A stretch of DNA of 64,000 bases from Paracentrotus lividus (Eukaryota > Echinodermata > Echinoidea > Camarodonta > Echinidae), in NCBI GenBank assembly GCA_940671915.1, contig CALNVZ010000649.1:3298132-3362131 (forward strand), written 5' to 3'. Positions within the stretch are counted from its first letter, which is position 1. Each line of letters starts with the position of its first letter. The notes under the pieces are model-generated. The model saw only the letters and a list, made by a program, of their open reading frames with translations. It had not been told where the DNA came from and ran no database searches. Positions 26,001 to 38,467 of this stretch are shown here, piece after piece. A program made the position numbers and the translations under genes.

Positions 26001-27440
26001 ATCGGTCCAGTCGCTTCGCACATACCGAGTTTGGGAAAAATATTTTGTGTAAACCTTTTTCCTTTTTCCCACGACGTATAAGTGACTCACTTCAGAGTGG
26101 TCGCTGTTTCATAGATTTCACACGACTGAGTCGCAAGGCCGACCTCAGTTTGACTTCTCCTCAGTTTGGCTTCCTCAAGTCAGTAAAGATCTTCGTTTTC
26201 TGAGGTTAGGATTTATATAAAGGAGATTTTTTGGGTTTCCCAGGTTGTCGTTTCAATTTCCGGAACTGACCGGAAATCCTTGGTTCTTCCGGGTAGTATT
26301 CTCCTCGTTTCACTAGGGCAGGACATCGACGATTATCATCACTCCTCTCTACCACAGCGCGGACTTGGTTGCGATAGTTTCTCCCTCTGATTAACGGAGA
26401 AACCATAACACTTGCCGTGGTGTGAGTTCTTAGCATAACAGCAGCGGTTAGAGCTAACTTCTCGAACACCTGAAACGTCTTCCTTTTATATTCAGCCGTT
26501 ATCAAGAAGTCAATTCGAGCTACAGGATGTGACGATTGTGCTCCTCTCGACCTTAAGGGAGTAGGTGTGTATCCACTAGTAAAACCCTTCTCCGAACGGT
26601 AATATTTCTGTGGGTTCCGAGAAAAACTTTTCTCGTTCATACCGTTTTTCATCATCTTTCACTCGACGGGGGTAATGTTCTCCTTACCCCAGAGGGATTT
26701 GGATCAGCTATTCAGCTATCCCAGCTTTTTCAGCTATCCCAGCTATTTCAAATTCTTATCGATGGATAGGCATTTCTCAGCGTTCTTCTGTCATCACTTC
26801 TTTTTATTTTTCTTATCTCTTAAGAGTCCCTACTCAAACCTCGGGTCTCTAAATTGAGTGGTCGCGAGGACATCAGGTCCTAGCTTACCCTCCTTCACAC
26901 CACCGTCTCTAGGTTCTGCCTGGATAGATCTTCCAAAGGTTTCTACCTGATTTGTATATGTCGGGGAAAACGCTAAGTTTATTGCTCGTTCCTCTTCTAT
27001 CAACGAGCCACTTAGGTTGGAATTATAGAGATATTCATCCTTTCTCTTTCGTCATGCTTTGAACGAAAATCAGACAGATTTTCCGGTCTGTTAAAAATTT
27101 TCCTACGTCCTTTAGTCAAATTCATCGTTGCGCACTGACAGAATGTGGCGCCGTTGAAGACATCTTTGATTCCTGAAAAAAAAAAAAAAAAAAAAAAAAA
27201 AGATGCGGACCCGAGGACCAAAGTACCTAGTTTATCCTAGGAACCTCGATGTGAGGGTACCAGCCTTTCGGGACATGTTTTTTAAGGAAATTTCCCGTGG
27301 AAAGTGTATGTTTATCAAATAATGGGTGAACGTTTCTGCGATGGAAGGAAACTTTCTCTTTGTTCCTATCATGGCTACGGCGTCATCCTTATTATCTAAA
27401 ACTGTAGGTGTTGTACCTCCCCAGTACAAATCGGTGCTGG
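23090..27440. other. Interior of the DIRS-like element, no gene assignable
   Basis: About 4.3 kb with balanced base composition and frequent CpG. Open frames up to 163 codons occur on both strands and in overlapping frames (for example 23501-23992 plus and 23614-23979 minus), none with recognised motifs. A 25-residue A tract lies at 27176-27201. A short duplication, CAGCTATCCCAGCT, is at about 26710-26750. Confidence 0.5.
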
Positions 27441-27444
27441 TCGT

Positions 27445-27540
27445 ATAGCAAAGTAGGCAAATATATCATTCTTTTGAAGTAAATCATAAAAATTATCACT
27501 AATTTTATTTTTACAATAAAGAATTATATATTTGCCTACA
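27445..27540 (+). repeat. Internal complementary region of the DIRS-like element
   Basis: 27445-27486 is the reverse complement of the left end (21488-21530). 27483-27540 is the reverse complement of the right end (about 27741-27799) with small differences. The two halves meet at ATCA, which predicts a terminal TGAT overlap in the circle junction. Confidence 0.8.
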
Positions 27541-27596
27541 ACCCTCCCTCCGTCCCGTTCCATCACTACTTAAAAGTTTTAGGGTGGTATGAGACA

Positions 27597-27799
27597 AGAG
27601 GAAGTTTGTTGGGAATGTTTTGGCTGAGTGCCCTCATCATGAGAGGCGCCCTTCTCACAGGGGGGGGAGATAGGAAGACAATAGAGCAAAGTTTCGGGGT
27701 TAAAGTATCCGTGGTTGGGCGATTCGAGGACGAATAGCAAAGTAGGCAAATATATAATTCTTTATTGTAAATAATAAAATTAGTGATAATTTTTATGAT
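27597..27799 (+). repeat. Right inverted terminal repeat with terminal extension
   Basis: It pairs with the left repeat up to about 27755. The outer 27756-27799 is not matched in the left end but is matched in the internal complementary region, as in DIRS-1 where the right repeat has a terminal extension. Confidence 0.8.
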
Positions 27800-28834
27800 C
27801 AACTGTAAAAGGTCAATCACTAAATTCCTCCCCATTTAGAAACACATTCATCAGCACCTATAAACTACCTGTCGCTTAATAATTCATTGTGACCGTTCCA
27901 ATTATCAATCTCGGCCGTGCTTGTTTACTTTCACACCGAGCAAACGACCCATCGTCCTGTTCCCGATCTGAAGCGAGAAAACGACCCGTTGGTACTTATG
28001 CTGAGGTGACGTGTGTACGCCCAGTTGATTCAGGTGTCACTTTTGCAAGTTATTGATTGGAACTCGTAAATTTCTGCTCTAGCGTTGACAGAAATAACCA
28101 TTGGTAACTGTTTATAGAATCCATGCTTTCCCATATTGAAAAGTGTGCATTTATGTCAAGAATACATACATGTAAATCTGTCTGTATGTGTTATTAATTG
28201 ATCATTAGTTTTTGATATGGGCATATTGATGTTGTGTTGCCAGCAGTATATTCAGTGAATTTTGCGCAACAATTGCAATGCACACTGTCACTGGTGACAC
28301 AAAGTGATTTACATTTATGAGCTTGAATTTTACCTTAAAAATATCCTGTTTTTCAAAACATAAACTTGAATTTATGTAACACTTGCTGTTTGTTGATCAC
28401 ATACAGTATATGACTCCAATTGAAACAGTAAATTTATACCATACATGTTAATTGACAGTACAAGTTAACACATGTAATAAGCAACAGTTTATTTTGATAA
28501 AACTGTGGTACTGGTAATTACACAGATCATGCCTCAGGATAGTACCATCAATATGATATCACTTGACATAAAACTAGAAAAGTAAATTGTAATAACTCAA
28601 AATGAAATTATTTCTAACAAACAATATTGCTCCTAATTCTAATAAGTTATGGCGATAATTGTCTTCTATAAGAGATGGACACGTTTCATATGAAGAAAAT
28701 AAAATCATAATTTAGAAAATAATTGAGTTTATGAACAATGCCATTTGCATTCCAAATTGTCAATATTTGTAGATTTGATTTTGATGAATGGCTGTATTTG
28801 ATAGTCGTGACAAATTTTATGACAAGTGCTTGAA

Positions 28835-29290
28835 TATTAGGAGTCCTCCTATAATCATCTTTCATTAAAGTGCTAGGAATATTTCTTCAACAAATATTCA
28901 ACAAAGGTATGATTTTATCACAGTGAAAAAAAAAATGTATTTGGATTTTTGAAGGCTATTCTTCAGCCTGATAGCATTACTGAATATTGTTTTGCATTTA
29001 CATCCTACATGTATGAGAAATTAAGTGTCTTTTATGGTTTCCGGGGGGGGGGGGGGGTGGTTTTTTTGGGCACCTATAATTATCTTTCATTTAAGCGCTA
29101 CTATTATTTCTTAATCAAATACTCAACAAATACGTGTATATACATTTGTAACCACATCACTGTGAAAAAATAAATTTTGGGATTTTTTAGTGCTATTCTT
29201 TAGCCTGGAAGCATTACCTAATGTTGTTTTTCATTACACCATATGAGAAAATTAAGGTCTCCTTTATGATTTACGGGGGCTCTTTTTTAA
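28835..29290. repeat. Tandem repeat of about 236 bp, two units and a fragment
   Basis: CTATAATCATCTTTCATTAAAG...TTTTTGAAGGCTATTCTTCAGC...GAGAAATTAAGTGTC recurs as CTATAATTATCTTTCATTTAAG...TTTTTTAGTGCTATTCTTTAGC...GAGAAAATTAAGGTC. A diverged piece follows near 29320-29400. G homopolymers mark the unit boundaries. Confidence 0.75.
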
Positions 29291-29639
29291 ATTTAAGGGG
29301 CAAATCACCCTGTGCCCCCGTGTATTTTTTTTCTTTAATGCAATAGGCTGGCAAAAGAGCCTTAGCTATCTTTCATAAAATCAATGTTCATCCAGCTCTC
29401 GGCAAATGAAATATAAAACTGGAAAAAGGTGATTCAAAGGTTGGGGGGGGGGGGTTACTCTTATCTTTTGAGCATTGGGAAGGCCTAGTATTATTGCTTT
29501 TATCTAAAGTGCACAATAAACATCGCCTCATCTCGGTCATTGTGATACTTGAGTGATTTCTGTTTTGATTGGTTTCCAGATTTCCAATCTCAATGTCCCA
29601 GTTGAAATAAATTGAAATAAAGGGAAAATATCATCCAAT

Positions 29640-30180
29640 TGTCTTGCTCATTTGCCTGTCTCCTCTCTCATCTTTCTCACTCGTTACATCAACACATTGT
29701 ACATTCATCACTCAATCTTCCCCATTACGTTCTTTCTAGACAAGGTTGCTGAGTATCTCTTTGCTGTCTCGTCCTTCCTTCTTGAAATCTCTTGCCCGCT
29801 CGTACTTCTCTTTTCTCCTCTATCATCCTGTGCTTTTTCATGCTCTCCCTTTTACTCGTTTATCCATCTGTACTGTTTTGTGCTCTCAATCTTTCTTTCT
29901 CTTTATTTCTGTCTATCTATTTATCTATCTTTCACTTTTATTAAATTTATAACTATTTATATTCTGCTCTCTCTCTCTCTTTACCTCCCCTCTACCTCTC
30001 TCTCTTCCCCTCTCTTTCTTTCCCCTCTCTCTTTCTGTCTATTTCTGTATCTATCTCTATGTATCTTTCGCTTTATATAACTATTTATTTTCCGCTCTGT
30101 CATTATCTCCCCCCCCCCTCTCTCTTTCTCTCTCTTGCTTTCTTTCTGTCTTTCTCCCTCTCTATTTCTCTTTCTTTCTT

Positions 30181-30211
<31 letters not shown>

Positions 30212-30240
30212 CTCTCTCTTTATCTCTTTCATTCTCTAAT
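29640..30240. repeat. Long pyrimidine (CTCT/CTTT) tract
   Basis: About 600 bases dominated by C and T on the plus strand with long (CT)n and (CTTT)n runs. The 142- and 129-codon frames here are Ser/Leu/Phe-only low-complexity translations, not genes. Confidence 0.95.
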
Positions 30241-31701
30241 TCCCCTCATTTTTTTCTTCTTGCAACACATTCCCTATATTCTGACCAATGAAATGGATTT
30301 GCGTGAATCATGTTTCCTCTACAAATACATACCTGTGTATGTTCCAGGGCAGCATCAATTACCGCTATGCATACAAGAATGCCAATGTTTCTGGAACACT
30401 AACCAATGTCCTCTGGAGCATAGATATGCAATATTATTCACGTATTGATGCATGCATTATGAAAGCGTAAAATGATGCCTCCAGCATTATGTTAGTGGTA
30501 TCAAGTATAATGCCTCAATTTCTGAGAGTTGGCTGTCACAGGTCGACCTGAATATTTAACCTTAAATCACAAACATATGATAAAAGGGTACCAAAACTGC
30601 TTTAAATAGAGGAATAATATGTATTATAAACATGTAAACTAGGCATAATTTTAAAACTACATCATCAGAATATTGCATTCTGGGTATAGAAAATGGCCAG
30701 TATGAGCATTTAAGGACTCTAGATGATGCCATACAGGGATGATGTGGGATAGTGTGGCTTTAAGTCTCCATAGACAAGATGAAAGCCTTGTAAAGTGTGT
30801 GTGTGTTGATGCTCTCTATACTAAGATTGTTCATACAACCTTCCATCTCGAGCAAGCCTAATGGCTGCGGTAATTAGCAGTTAATTCAGCTTATAATCAC
30901 TCTTGATTAGGTCAGGTCGAAACCTCCAGCCGTCTTAGGAGATGAAAAAGGTTTAATTATTTTCAATGACTTTTGCCATTTATGTGATTATTGAACACAT
31001 TTAACCTTATACATGTATGCAGTCCATGGACTGAATTGACATAGAATGAATGTTTTGGGGAAATATCAATGCATCATGGCAAGATAAACATTTTTGCTGG
31101 TTTTGGTACTTTATTATAGGCCTTTAAAAAAATAGTTAAATGTTTTATAAATGTCTTGCAATAGGAAATATGCTCAATATCTATCACATTGCATTCAAAT
31201 TGATGATATTGATTTGATAGTCCATCTCGATACTTGTATGCTTGTTGTTTTCACTATTAAATGAATCAAGAAAAATGGTAATGGGCATTTGAATGGCAAT
31301 AGAGGCTGTATATTTCCACCATCTACTGATCTAGATGTATTAACAAACCTTGTTATCATCAAGCGTGAATGTTTACAATTTAGTATTGTGTTATAATTGG
31401 TAGAAGTTCTATTAATCTTATTACATGAATGTTGGATTATATTTAATATAATTTCATTTAGAATTAAACATATTTTTTTTTGGTTGCTTTCCTGTGCGGA
31501 CAGCTTTCTTTTTGGAAGAAGAAACTAATTATCAATAATTTGGGAACTGGTATGATTGCAAACTTGTTGGCAATCACCATGGTTACATCTCAGGAGAAAA
31601 CAATCAGTGATTTTTAGGTAAATGAGGTCAGACCTAATCATACTGTATTTGCCATATCCATTAACCTTGTTTTTTTCTCTCATTTTGTTGTCTCTTTACA
31701 G

Positions 31702-31770
31702 TGGTTCAAAATAATGACGAAAATGTTATGAAGCAGAAAATTTTGGATTTAATAAACAAAAGAGATGGAG
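31702..31770 (+). CDS. Exon 2: short charged extracellular segment
   Basis: A 69-nt exon with a classic acceptor (pyrimidine-rich tract ending TCTCTTTACAG) and a consensus donor (GGAG|GTAAGT). It is phase 1-1, so it is in frame with exons 1 and 3 and can be skipped without a shift. It adds a junction Val and 22 residues, including VQNNDENVMK and KILDLINKRDG, which suggests an acidic linker and then a short amphipathic helix. No stop occurs in the phase-1 frame. It would be the first mature segment after the signal peptide. No known domain is visible. Directly after the donor lies a long T-rich (TTTATT) tract, 31795-31945. The exon could be a chance acceptor-donor pair, but the quality of both sites and the exact phase match make it likely. 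Confidence 0.62.
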
Positions 31771-31789
31771 GTAAGTCCAACTTTCGTTT

Positions 31790-31945
31790 TTCATTTATTT
31801 ATTATTACTATTTTTTGGTTTTTTTTATTTAGTTATTTTTATTTTTTTTTTAATTTTATTTATTTATTTTATTTATTTGTTTATTATTATTATTATTATT
31901 ATTTTTTATTTTTTATTATTTATTTATTTTTATTTATTTTTTTTT
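31790..31945. repeat. T-rich (TTTATT)n tract just after the exon-2 donor
   Basis: An almost pure T/A stretch on the plus strand starting about 20 bp after the donor and ending in a G run. Confidence 0.9.
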
Positions 31946-32893
31946 TGGGGGGGAGGGGAGCTTCCTGTTAATAGTATTAACTAGACAGTTTTGTCACTTC
32001 ATCATCAGTTTCATATTTTCCATTATATCATTATACTTCATTATTGCCAGTATGCATCTTAAAGATGTACATGTACCATGAAAGAGAAGGATGGTGGAGA
32101 ATTTGAGATAAAATATGAGATTTTTTTGCAAGTATGCACTCTGCACATTGTATTGGCTTTGAATTGTGAAAGTTCAGAGCTGATGACAAAAATGTTCTCT
32201 CCCTATTAGGTAATTGGTTTTGCATGATTATATAATAAGAGCTTGTATCATACATGTATACTCAAGTGGGCCAATTAATATCATCATCAAGATCTCATTT
32301 GAACACAGTGTGGACTCTGTAAAAAAAAGAAAAAAGATAGATCTCTCGCCCCTTCCCCCAGTAAACGAGACACAGTGTGAATGCCATAATAATGTAGATT
32401 GCAGTAATTGCATAATTTCCTTCCTGACTCAAAGCAGAACATCTAAAATATTTCAACTGCAAACACATTACCATACGTACATGTACTATGTGATAATGAT
32501 AAACATAATTAGGTGATTTATATCATGCATGTGCCACATACAAGTAAGAATTAAACAGGAACATTTTCACATGAGATGTAAATAATTTATATTTTTAATC
32601 TTCAGATTATGTTAAATTCCGATTGGTTGAACGTTGTAGACCCATCTCACTCTCAGACCAGTTAAAAGAAGAGAACCGATGATTCAAAGCTGTGCTTAGC
32701 TGAAACCAATTCGTCATTTTTAACCAGTTAATTGTCCATTAACAGCCATAAGGGCATTGACTGTGTAAAAGAAGATGAATGAACGACCTCCTTCCGCTCA
32801 GCCAAAGAAACATGTGTGGGAGGATTGAGTTATTTATCATCTAGAGGGGATCTGAGATTAAAAACCATCATGATGGAGGGTATCTTCGCTAGG

Positions 32894-33331
32894 CGCTGCT
32901 TCACTAGCTCAAGCTAAAAAATAGTGCCCTAATTGGTGGATCAGGAAAAAACTCGAAATGAAGAAACTGGTCCTGCACTAGCTCAAGCTTTTTTTAAGTT
33001 TTGCTTTAACGACCTGACCTGACCTTGAACAAACAAGCCCGATATGTATAACGTAACTTGTAACTACCGCTAGCGTATACATGCACAGGTGCATGATTTG
33101 GGATTTATCTCGATCTAGTGCAGCACCGCATAAAAGGTAGCGTGCTGTTTCGAGCTAAAACCGCAAACCAGCTCAAGTTTTTTTCAAAAAAGCCCAAGAT
33201 GACTTGGGCTGGGATTTCCTCCAAAATAGCATGCTATTTGACCACAAAGCTGGATCTCCTCTGATCGGGCTAGTTCATCGGATCACTAATAGCGCGCTAG
33301 TCAAAATAGCTCGAGCTACGTAGTGCAGCAC
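32894..33331 (-). mobile_element. TIR element, family 'CACTAGCTCAAGCT', uninterrupted copy
   Basis: Ends are GCTGCTTCACTAGCTCAAGC and TCGAGCTACGTAGTGCAGCA. Inside are the marker phrases CAAGCCCGATATGTATAACG and GCACAGGTGCATGAT, and AATAGCATGCTATTTG. It is the reverse-orientation relative of 41462-41960, and a partial duplication of the left end is at 32970-32998. Confidence 0.75.
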
Positions 33332-35270
33332 AGCCTACTGTGACAAAAAAGAAATGAAGTTATGATTAATGCTCTGTGCTTGATCTGTATTGTACCCTTG
33401 GCTCATATTTTATAGATGAATCAATCTCACGATCCCTCTGATTTAAACCTCCATTTTGCCAAGGAGCTAAATATTCATGTCACGATGTCTCCTAAAGTTA
33501 TTGTTCTGGTTCTCTCTTCTTTTTCTTGTTTTTTTTTGTTTTTGTTTTTGTTTTTTTGCCAAGTTATACATCTATGTTACTGTACATGACATTTTTTTTA
33601 GCTGGTCTTTATACATGTATCTGTTTGTGACTTTGTCCATCTGAGTTTTCTTATTATTATCATTATTATCATTACTGTTATTATTATTGACTGATTTTTT
33701 TTATATTTTTTTTTTTTGGGGGGGAGGGGGAGGCTCTTGACTTTTTCTTTGTCCCTTTCTTATCTTTTTAGTCTGTATCTGAAAAACAGTCTCGAGTGAT
33801 CATACATGTAGCAGGGTTTCTTATGCCCTATTCAAATATATAAATTTACGAATAAAAACAAAACAAATAGAAGCAGATGATAGAGATTATGTACTGTCAT
33901 ACAATGCATATGGTATTGTTATCTTATCTTCAAAAACAAACATGTGTTTATATTCTCATGAGTCTAATATGTTTGTATTTGTCATGTGTTGTTATTCAGC
34001 CTTGATAAAGATTGATTTCAACTGCTTTGCATGTTAATCAGATCTAGGTTATTTTATCATTATTAGTACATGTATTTTCATTTAATAGCTTGATTCATTC
34101 TCGAATGTGCAACATAAATCATCATTACTTTGCTTTGACAGTATTGTGGAGAATGTATTTAGTTCATTGCTGAATATAGGCCTACAATGTATATGATGTA
34201 GATATGCTATGTAGGTGCATTAAGTGCCTATAAAAGTAATACCTTTAAACCGCATGTACAGTAATTGTATGCCGTTAAATTGTATATCGTTAAATCATAT
34301 GGTATATTTTGTGTATTGAAATTGTCAAATAAAATAATGATAACATTAATAATAATAATAATGACCAGAGAAAATCCAAATGCTCTGAATAAAATATTCA
34401 TATAAGATATTGAGACAGATCTGTTACAACAAACTTTTATCAAACAAAGCCCCGGTTTTAACCCCCTAAAAAACGACAATAATAAGCAAACAACAGCAAA
34501 AAATAAAAATAAAAAATAAAAATTTGAGTGAGCTTGGAGTCTGTAAAGATTTGAGATGGACTGTTTTACATTTACAAATAATGGAATTTTGACGGTGGAA
34601 AAACAAGTGTAAGGGAAAATCCCCACCTTCATTCATGGTCAAACCCACAGAAAATATTTATTTGGAAAGGATAAATAGATTTAAAAGACGCCAGTCAGAT
34701 ATCGTTTGAAAGCTGTAGACGGACAAAACGTATGATATTCATGTGCATAATCGTACCCTACAGGGCTTTACTGTATGTCCATAATAAATCATGTGTGTTT
34801 GTTTATTCTTTTATATACATGTATATATATATAAATGGGTGAAGTATATATATTTATTTATATACTTCTAATCCCTCCCCCTTACAAAAAATATTTTTGG
34901 ATATGGGTAGGGGCAGGGTCACAGGCCTGGCATATGGCAGATCAAGGATTTGAAATAGAGGGGGGGGGGGGGTGCAGACCTAAAATTTGAAAAATAGGGG
35001 CCACAGCCCCAAAATTTCTGATTTTAACATGTACAGTCAATGAGTAGTTTCCAAAATAGGGGGGGGGTGTGCCTGTTGCCCCCTGGATCCGCCACTAAGG
35101 CACTGTAAGATGAAATAAAAAAATGTATTCACAGATAAAATTTTGTAAACTGTTACAAGAGAGAACTGGTCGACTGCATTTGAAACATGTTTATGATGAT
35201 GGAGCTGCAAATTAGAAACGCAGTCTGAATGGGGTATTAATGCCTAGACTTGATACTTTTTTACTTTAGT

Positions 35271-35867
35271 TTAAAGGGGAAGGAAACCCTAGGAATTCAT
35301 TAATTTGTACAAAAACAGGAAAATCAAAGAAGCTGATCAAGGAAAATTTGAGAAAAAATGAATGAATAATAATAAAGTTATAAGCATTTGAATGTTGTGA
35401 TCACTACTGCTACATGTATGGGGATCCTCACGGTGGCAACAGGCCTAAGATGTGTGATGTCATACATGAACAACTTCTCCATTACTTTTGTACATATTTC
35501 ACTCAAATTGTCTTTTTTTTATTAATTCCCTTAAAAGATCTGAGATTCTTTTTATGGGAGGACATGTATTACAAGTTCACAAAATATAATCATGTGTGAA
35601 GAGTCTGTACTACCGTTAGAATGAGGAAAAATAAGAATTTTTGGTATTTTTTTGTATGTCATATGGGAGAGTTGTTCATGTGTGACATCACACGTCTTGG
35701 GCCTGTTGCCAGTGTGAGGATCTCCGTAGCGTTAGTGATCACAACATTCAAATGCACATAACTTTCTTATTATTTATTCAATTGTTCTCAAACTTTCTTT
35801 AATATGTTTCTTTGATTTTTTTGTTTCATACAATTCAACTGAATCCTAGGGTTTCATTCTCCTTTAA
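35271..35867. mobile_element. Fold-back MITE with ~210-bp arms, TTAAAGGGGAAGG ends
   Basis: The left arm TTAAAGGGGAAGGAAACCCT...GAATGTTGTGATCAC...GGCAACAGGCC...GTGTGATGTCA pairs with TGACATCACACGTCTTGGGC...GTGATCACAACATTC...CCTAGGGTTTCATTCTCCTT on the right. About 600 bp in total, no coding frame. Confidence 0.88.
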
Positions 35868-36544
35868 GAGTGAACTATAGAACTTTTTGACCTGGAAACT
35901 TCCTAACCTTTTGTAAAAGTGGGTTGGCGAACTCAACTTTTGGAAAGGCACCAAACACATTCTGTATCAAATAATATGGTTTTGCAGGAAAAGAAATGTT
36001 TTACACAGGCCTTTATAATCATACCTGAAATGATTTTCCCTGTTTGTATGATTTTATTTCATTTACACTCTAAACGTATTCAACCTGCCACCAAACAAGA
36101 AGTTGGTCCTAATTTTTGACAAAGATACCCTTAAAAAATCATGTGGCTGTTCTATATTTTTACCAAATGTTAAGAAAATAGATTTTTCTCAATCCACTGT
36201 ATTATATAAATTTGTAAAATATGTAGGAGAAAATTATGCTGCCTCGGCTTAATCTCTTAAAGACAGTTTAAAATGAAATCAATATTACTGTTGGGCTTCA
36301 TATAATGATCCCTCAAAGAGATAATTGTCTTATTTTCAGTTTAATCAATTTCAAAATTTTGGTCCGATGAAGTGCCACCCTCTGAGAGGAAGGATGAACG
36401 ATTGGATCGAGTGATTGGATCTTGCATCTGAGAGTCATCCATTAAAAGATGGGAGAATGATTATCTCTACGATCTCGGACTTGAGCTTGATCAAATTATA
36501 CCTCAAAACAGCTGGAAGGGGAGGCAGGAAATAATGAAATTTGG

Positions 36545-36640
36545 AGGCAGGATGATAAAAATAAAAATAATGATAATACTACAAAAATAACTGTTATTTA
36601 TAAAGTGCTTTTCCCATAATAGCCCAAAGCATGTACAATC
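36545..36640 (-). repeat. Minus-orientation retroposon tail
   Basis: ATAATGATAATAC...AACTGTTATTTATAAAGTGC...CCCAAAGC is the reverse complement of the kind of tail seen at 15500, with (TTA/AAT)n at its left. Confidence 0.5.
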
Positions 36641-37534
36641 ATGTAAACGGAAGGAAAACAAGTATAATATTAAATGTATACAAATTGTATATTGTAGAAG
36701 GTGGGGTTACAATAATAGCAATAACCTAATGAGAGAGATAGAAAGCAATATGGAGGCATTCTTTCATTGATCTTCCAAATTTGTTTGTTGATGGTGATGT
36801 GGTTAAATTGGTAAATGTACAGTGAGGGAACCGTTAGGAAATCTTTTACTCAAAAATATTAATAGGATGAGACAAGAGAAGAATACTAGAGAGTTAGAAT
36901 ATATTTCAAAAATTTATTTACCACAAATTGGTAAAACATACATGTACAATAGGCTAAGTATAGACAGTGCTCCATTATTATTAGGTCTATTTTGGGAGAG
37001 ACGCAGGGTACGATAGCCCCGCATCTCTTCGTATGTCAGTCCCTGCCGCGAAGCAGATAAATTAGGCCTACAATACAAAAATACATGAAGAAAAAGGGAG
37101 ATAATTGACTAATGATAGCATTGCTGCTTGATTAGGCTATCCCTAAAATAACCATAAAACTTTGAAGGGGAGGGGGGGGGGGGAGTTTTCTTAACATATT
37201 GCAGTTGCGTACATGCATGATGAGAGAAGAGTTGTGCATTTAGCAGCAATTGTTTTAGATTTATTTGTAAACTTTCAGAATATCATTCATTTATGCTGAT
37301 ACATGTACATACTAAAAAAACAAAAACAATCCAAGCGTAGCTTTAAATATGATCAAAGGCTTCATCAGATTATTCCTAGAGCTGTGTTTGTGTGAAACAG
37401 CTGGAAAACCACAAATGGAAATATTAAAATTTTGGTCCGATATCACCGGGGAATCACAATTGAGATGTTACTTCATTAGTCTTAAGTTGTGAAGTAGCCT
37501 TGTTCAAAATGGACCAAGCTTGGAGTCATTAAAC

Positions 37535-38149
37535 CTTAAAGGAGGACTCCGGGCTGAAATGAAAAAGTTTTGTAAAATTAAGTAAAATTCATCAAGCACA
37601 ACACAGAAAATTTCATCAAAATCGGATGAAAAATAACAAAGTTATGCATTTTTTAGGTATTGACTTTTTTTTGGTAAAACAGTTCTTGGCAATTGTCTCA
37701 TTGTCTCATTTGAATATTCGAATATTCAAATGAGCAAACTGATGATGTCACAGTCCCCCTACTTCTTGTGTATTTTATTATATGAAATCCTATTTATCTG
37801 ATTATTTCATATATTGCATATACAGAAAATCTGCCCCTCATACTGAAATAAGTAAAAACACTTGTGACCTTGAACATTCCACAAGGATTAATCCCTGTAT
37901 TTAATTCCTTGGGGCAGAAAATCTTGATAATTGGTATTTCATACAATAAAATACAAAGAAAGTAGGGGGACTGAGACATCATCAGTTTGCCAATTTGAAG
38001 AACTGTTTTCCTAAAAAATTCAAAACCAAAGAAAATTCATAACTTTGCTATTTCTTATCCGATTTTGATGAAATTTTCAGTGTTGTCCTTTTTCGATTTT
38101 ACTTCATTTTTCTAATAATGCAAACTCCAGCCCGGATGAGTCCTTTAAG
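37535..38149. mobile_element. Fold-back MITE with CTTAAAGGA...CTCCGGGCTG ends
   Basis: CTTAAAGGAGGACTCCGGGC on the left, CCAGCCCGGATGAGTCCTTT on the right. Arms continue through ATCAAAATCGGATGAAAAAT / ATCCGATTTTGATGAAATTT and GATGATGTCACAGTCCCCCT / AGGGGGACTGAGACATCATC. About 615 bp in total. Confidence 0.88.
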
Positions 38150-38467
38150 CATGAATTTTCTGCTTATCAGCTCAATATTGAGTTTTGGCTCCCTACTTTC
38201 AGCTAAAGCCCTATCGAATTTTAAAATGTCTTTTGGCTTAGAGAAACGTTGATGTTTTGGGCTAAATGTAATCATAATTGCATAGCATTGAGAGATACTA
38301 GACATGTAAGTCATGTTGCTAGAAAACAACATTTTTTGATGTCTTGTTTTAATATCATATGTGCACTCTTCTAATCTAACAGTTTGGCGTGTACTCTGTG
38401 TGTAGTCTCTAATACATGTATGCTTGTGTATTAGAACTTTCCCTTACAGAAATCATCAACCATTTCA

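Larger units (their letters stand above)
21488..27799 (+). mobile_element. DIRS-like tyrosine-recombinase retroelement (6.3 kb), apparently without intact genes
   Basis: Inverted terminal repeats (about 21515-21690 and 27597-27755) share the phrases GCAAAGTAGGCAAATATAT, ATTCGAGGACGAATAG and TTTGTTGGGAATGTTTTGGC. Outside them the two extremities differ, the right one being longer. An internal complementary region at 27445-27540 pairs first with the left end and then with the right end, overlapping at TGAT/ATCA. That layout, with split ITRs and an internal complementary region just before the right ITR, is diagnostic of DIRS retroelements, which replicate through a circle. The complementary region sits near the right end, which puts the expected coding strand on plus. 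I find no reverse transcriptase, RNase H or tyrosine recombinase motif and no frame longer than 163 codons, so it is decayed or non-autonomous. Base composition is richer in CG dinucleotides than the flanks, suggesting recent arrival. Confidence 0.75.

Noticed and set aside
26206-26655. 149-codon minus frame inside the DIRS-like element
   Set aside because: No recombinase or RT motif could be seen, and the element's expected coding strand is plus.
29652-30448. Open frames of 142 and 129 codons on the plus strand
   Set aside because: They translate a CT microsatellite into Ser/Leu/Phe low complexity and have no splice or start context.
30347-30470. Possible exon after TATGTTCCAG reading GSINYRYAYKNANVSGTLTN
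   Set aside because: It is open in two frames to a stop without a good donor, and its phase does not give a clear join; probably chance.
34228-34632. 134-codon minus frame
   Set aside because: AT-driven Phe/Leu/Ile composition, no motif, no conserved neighbour.
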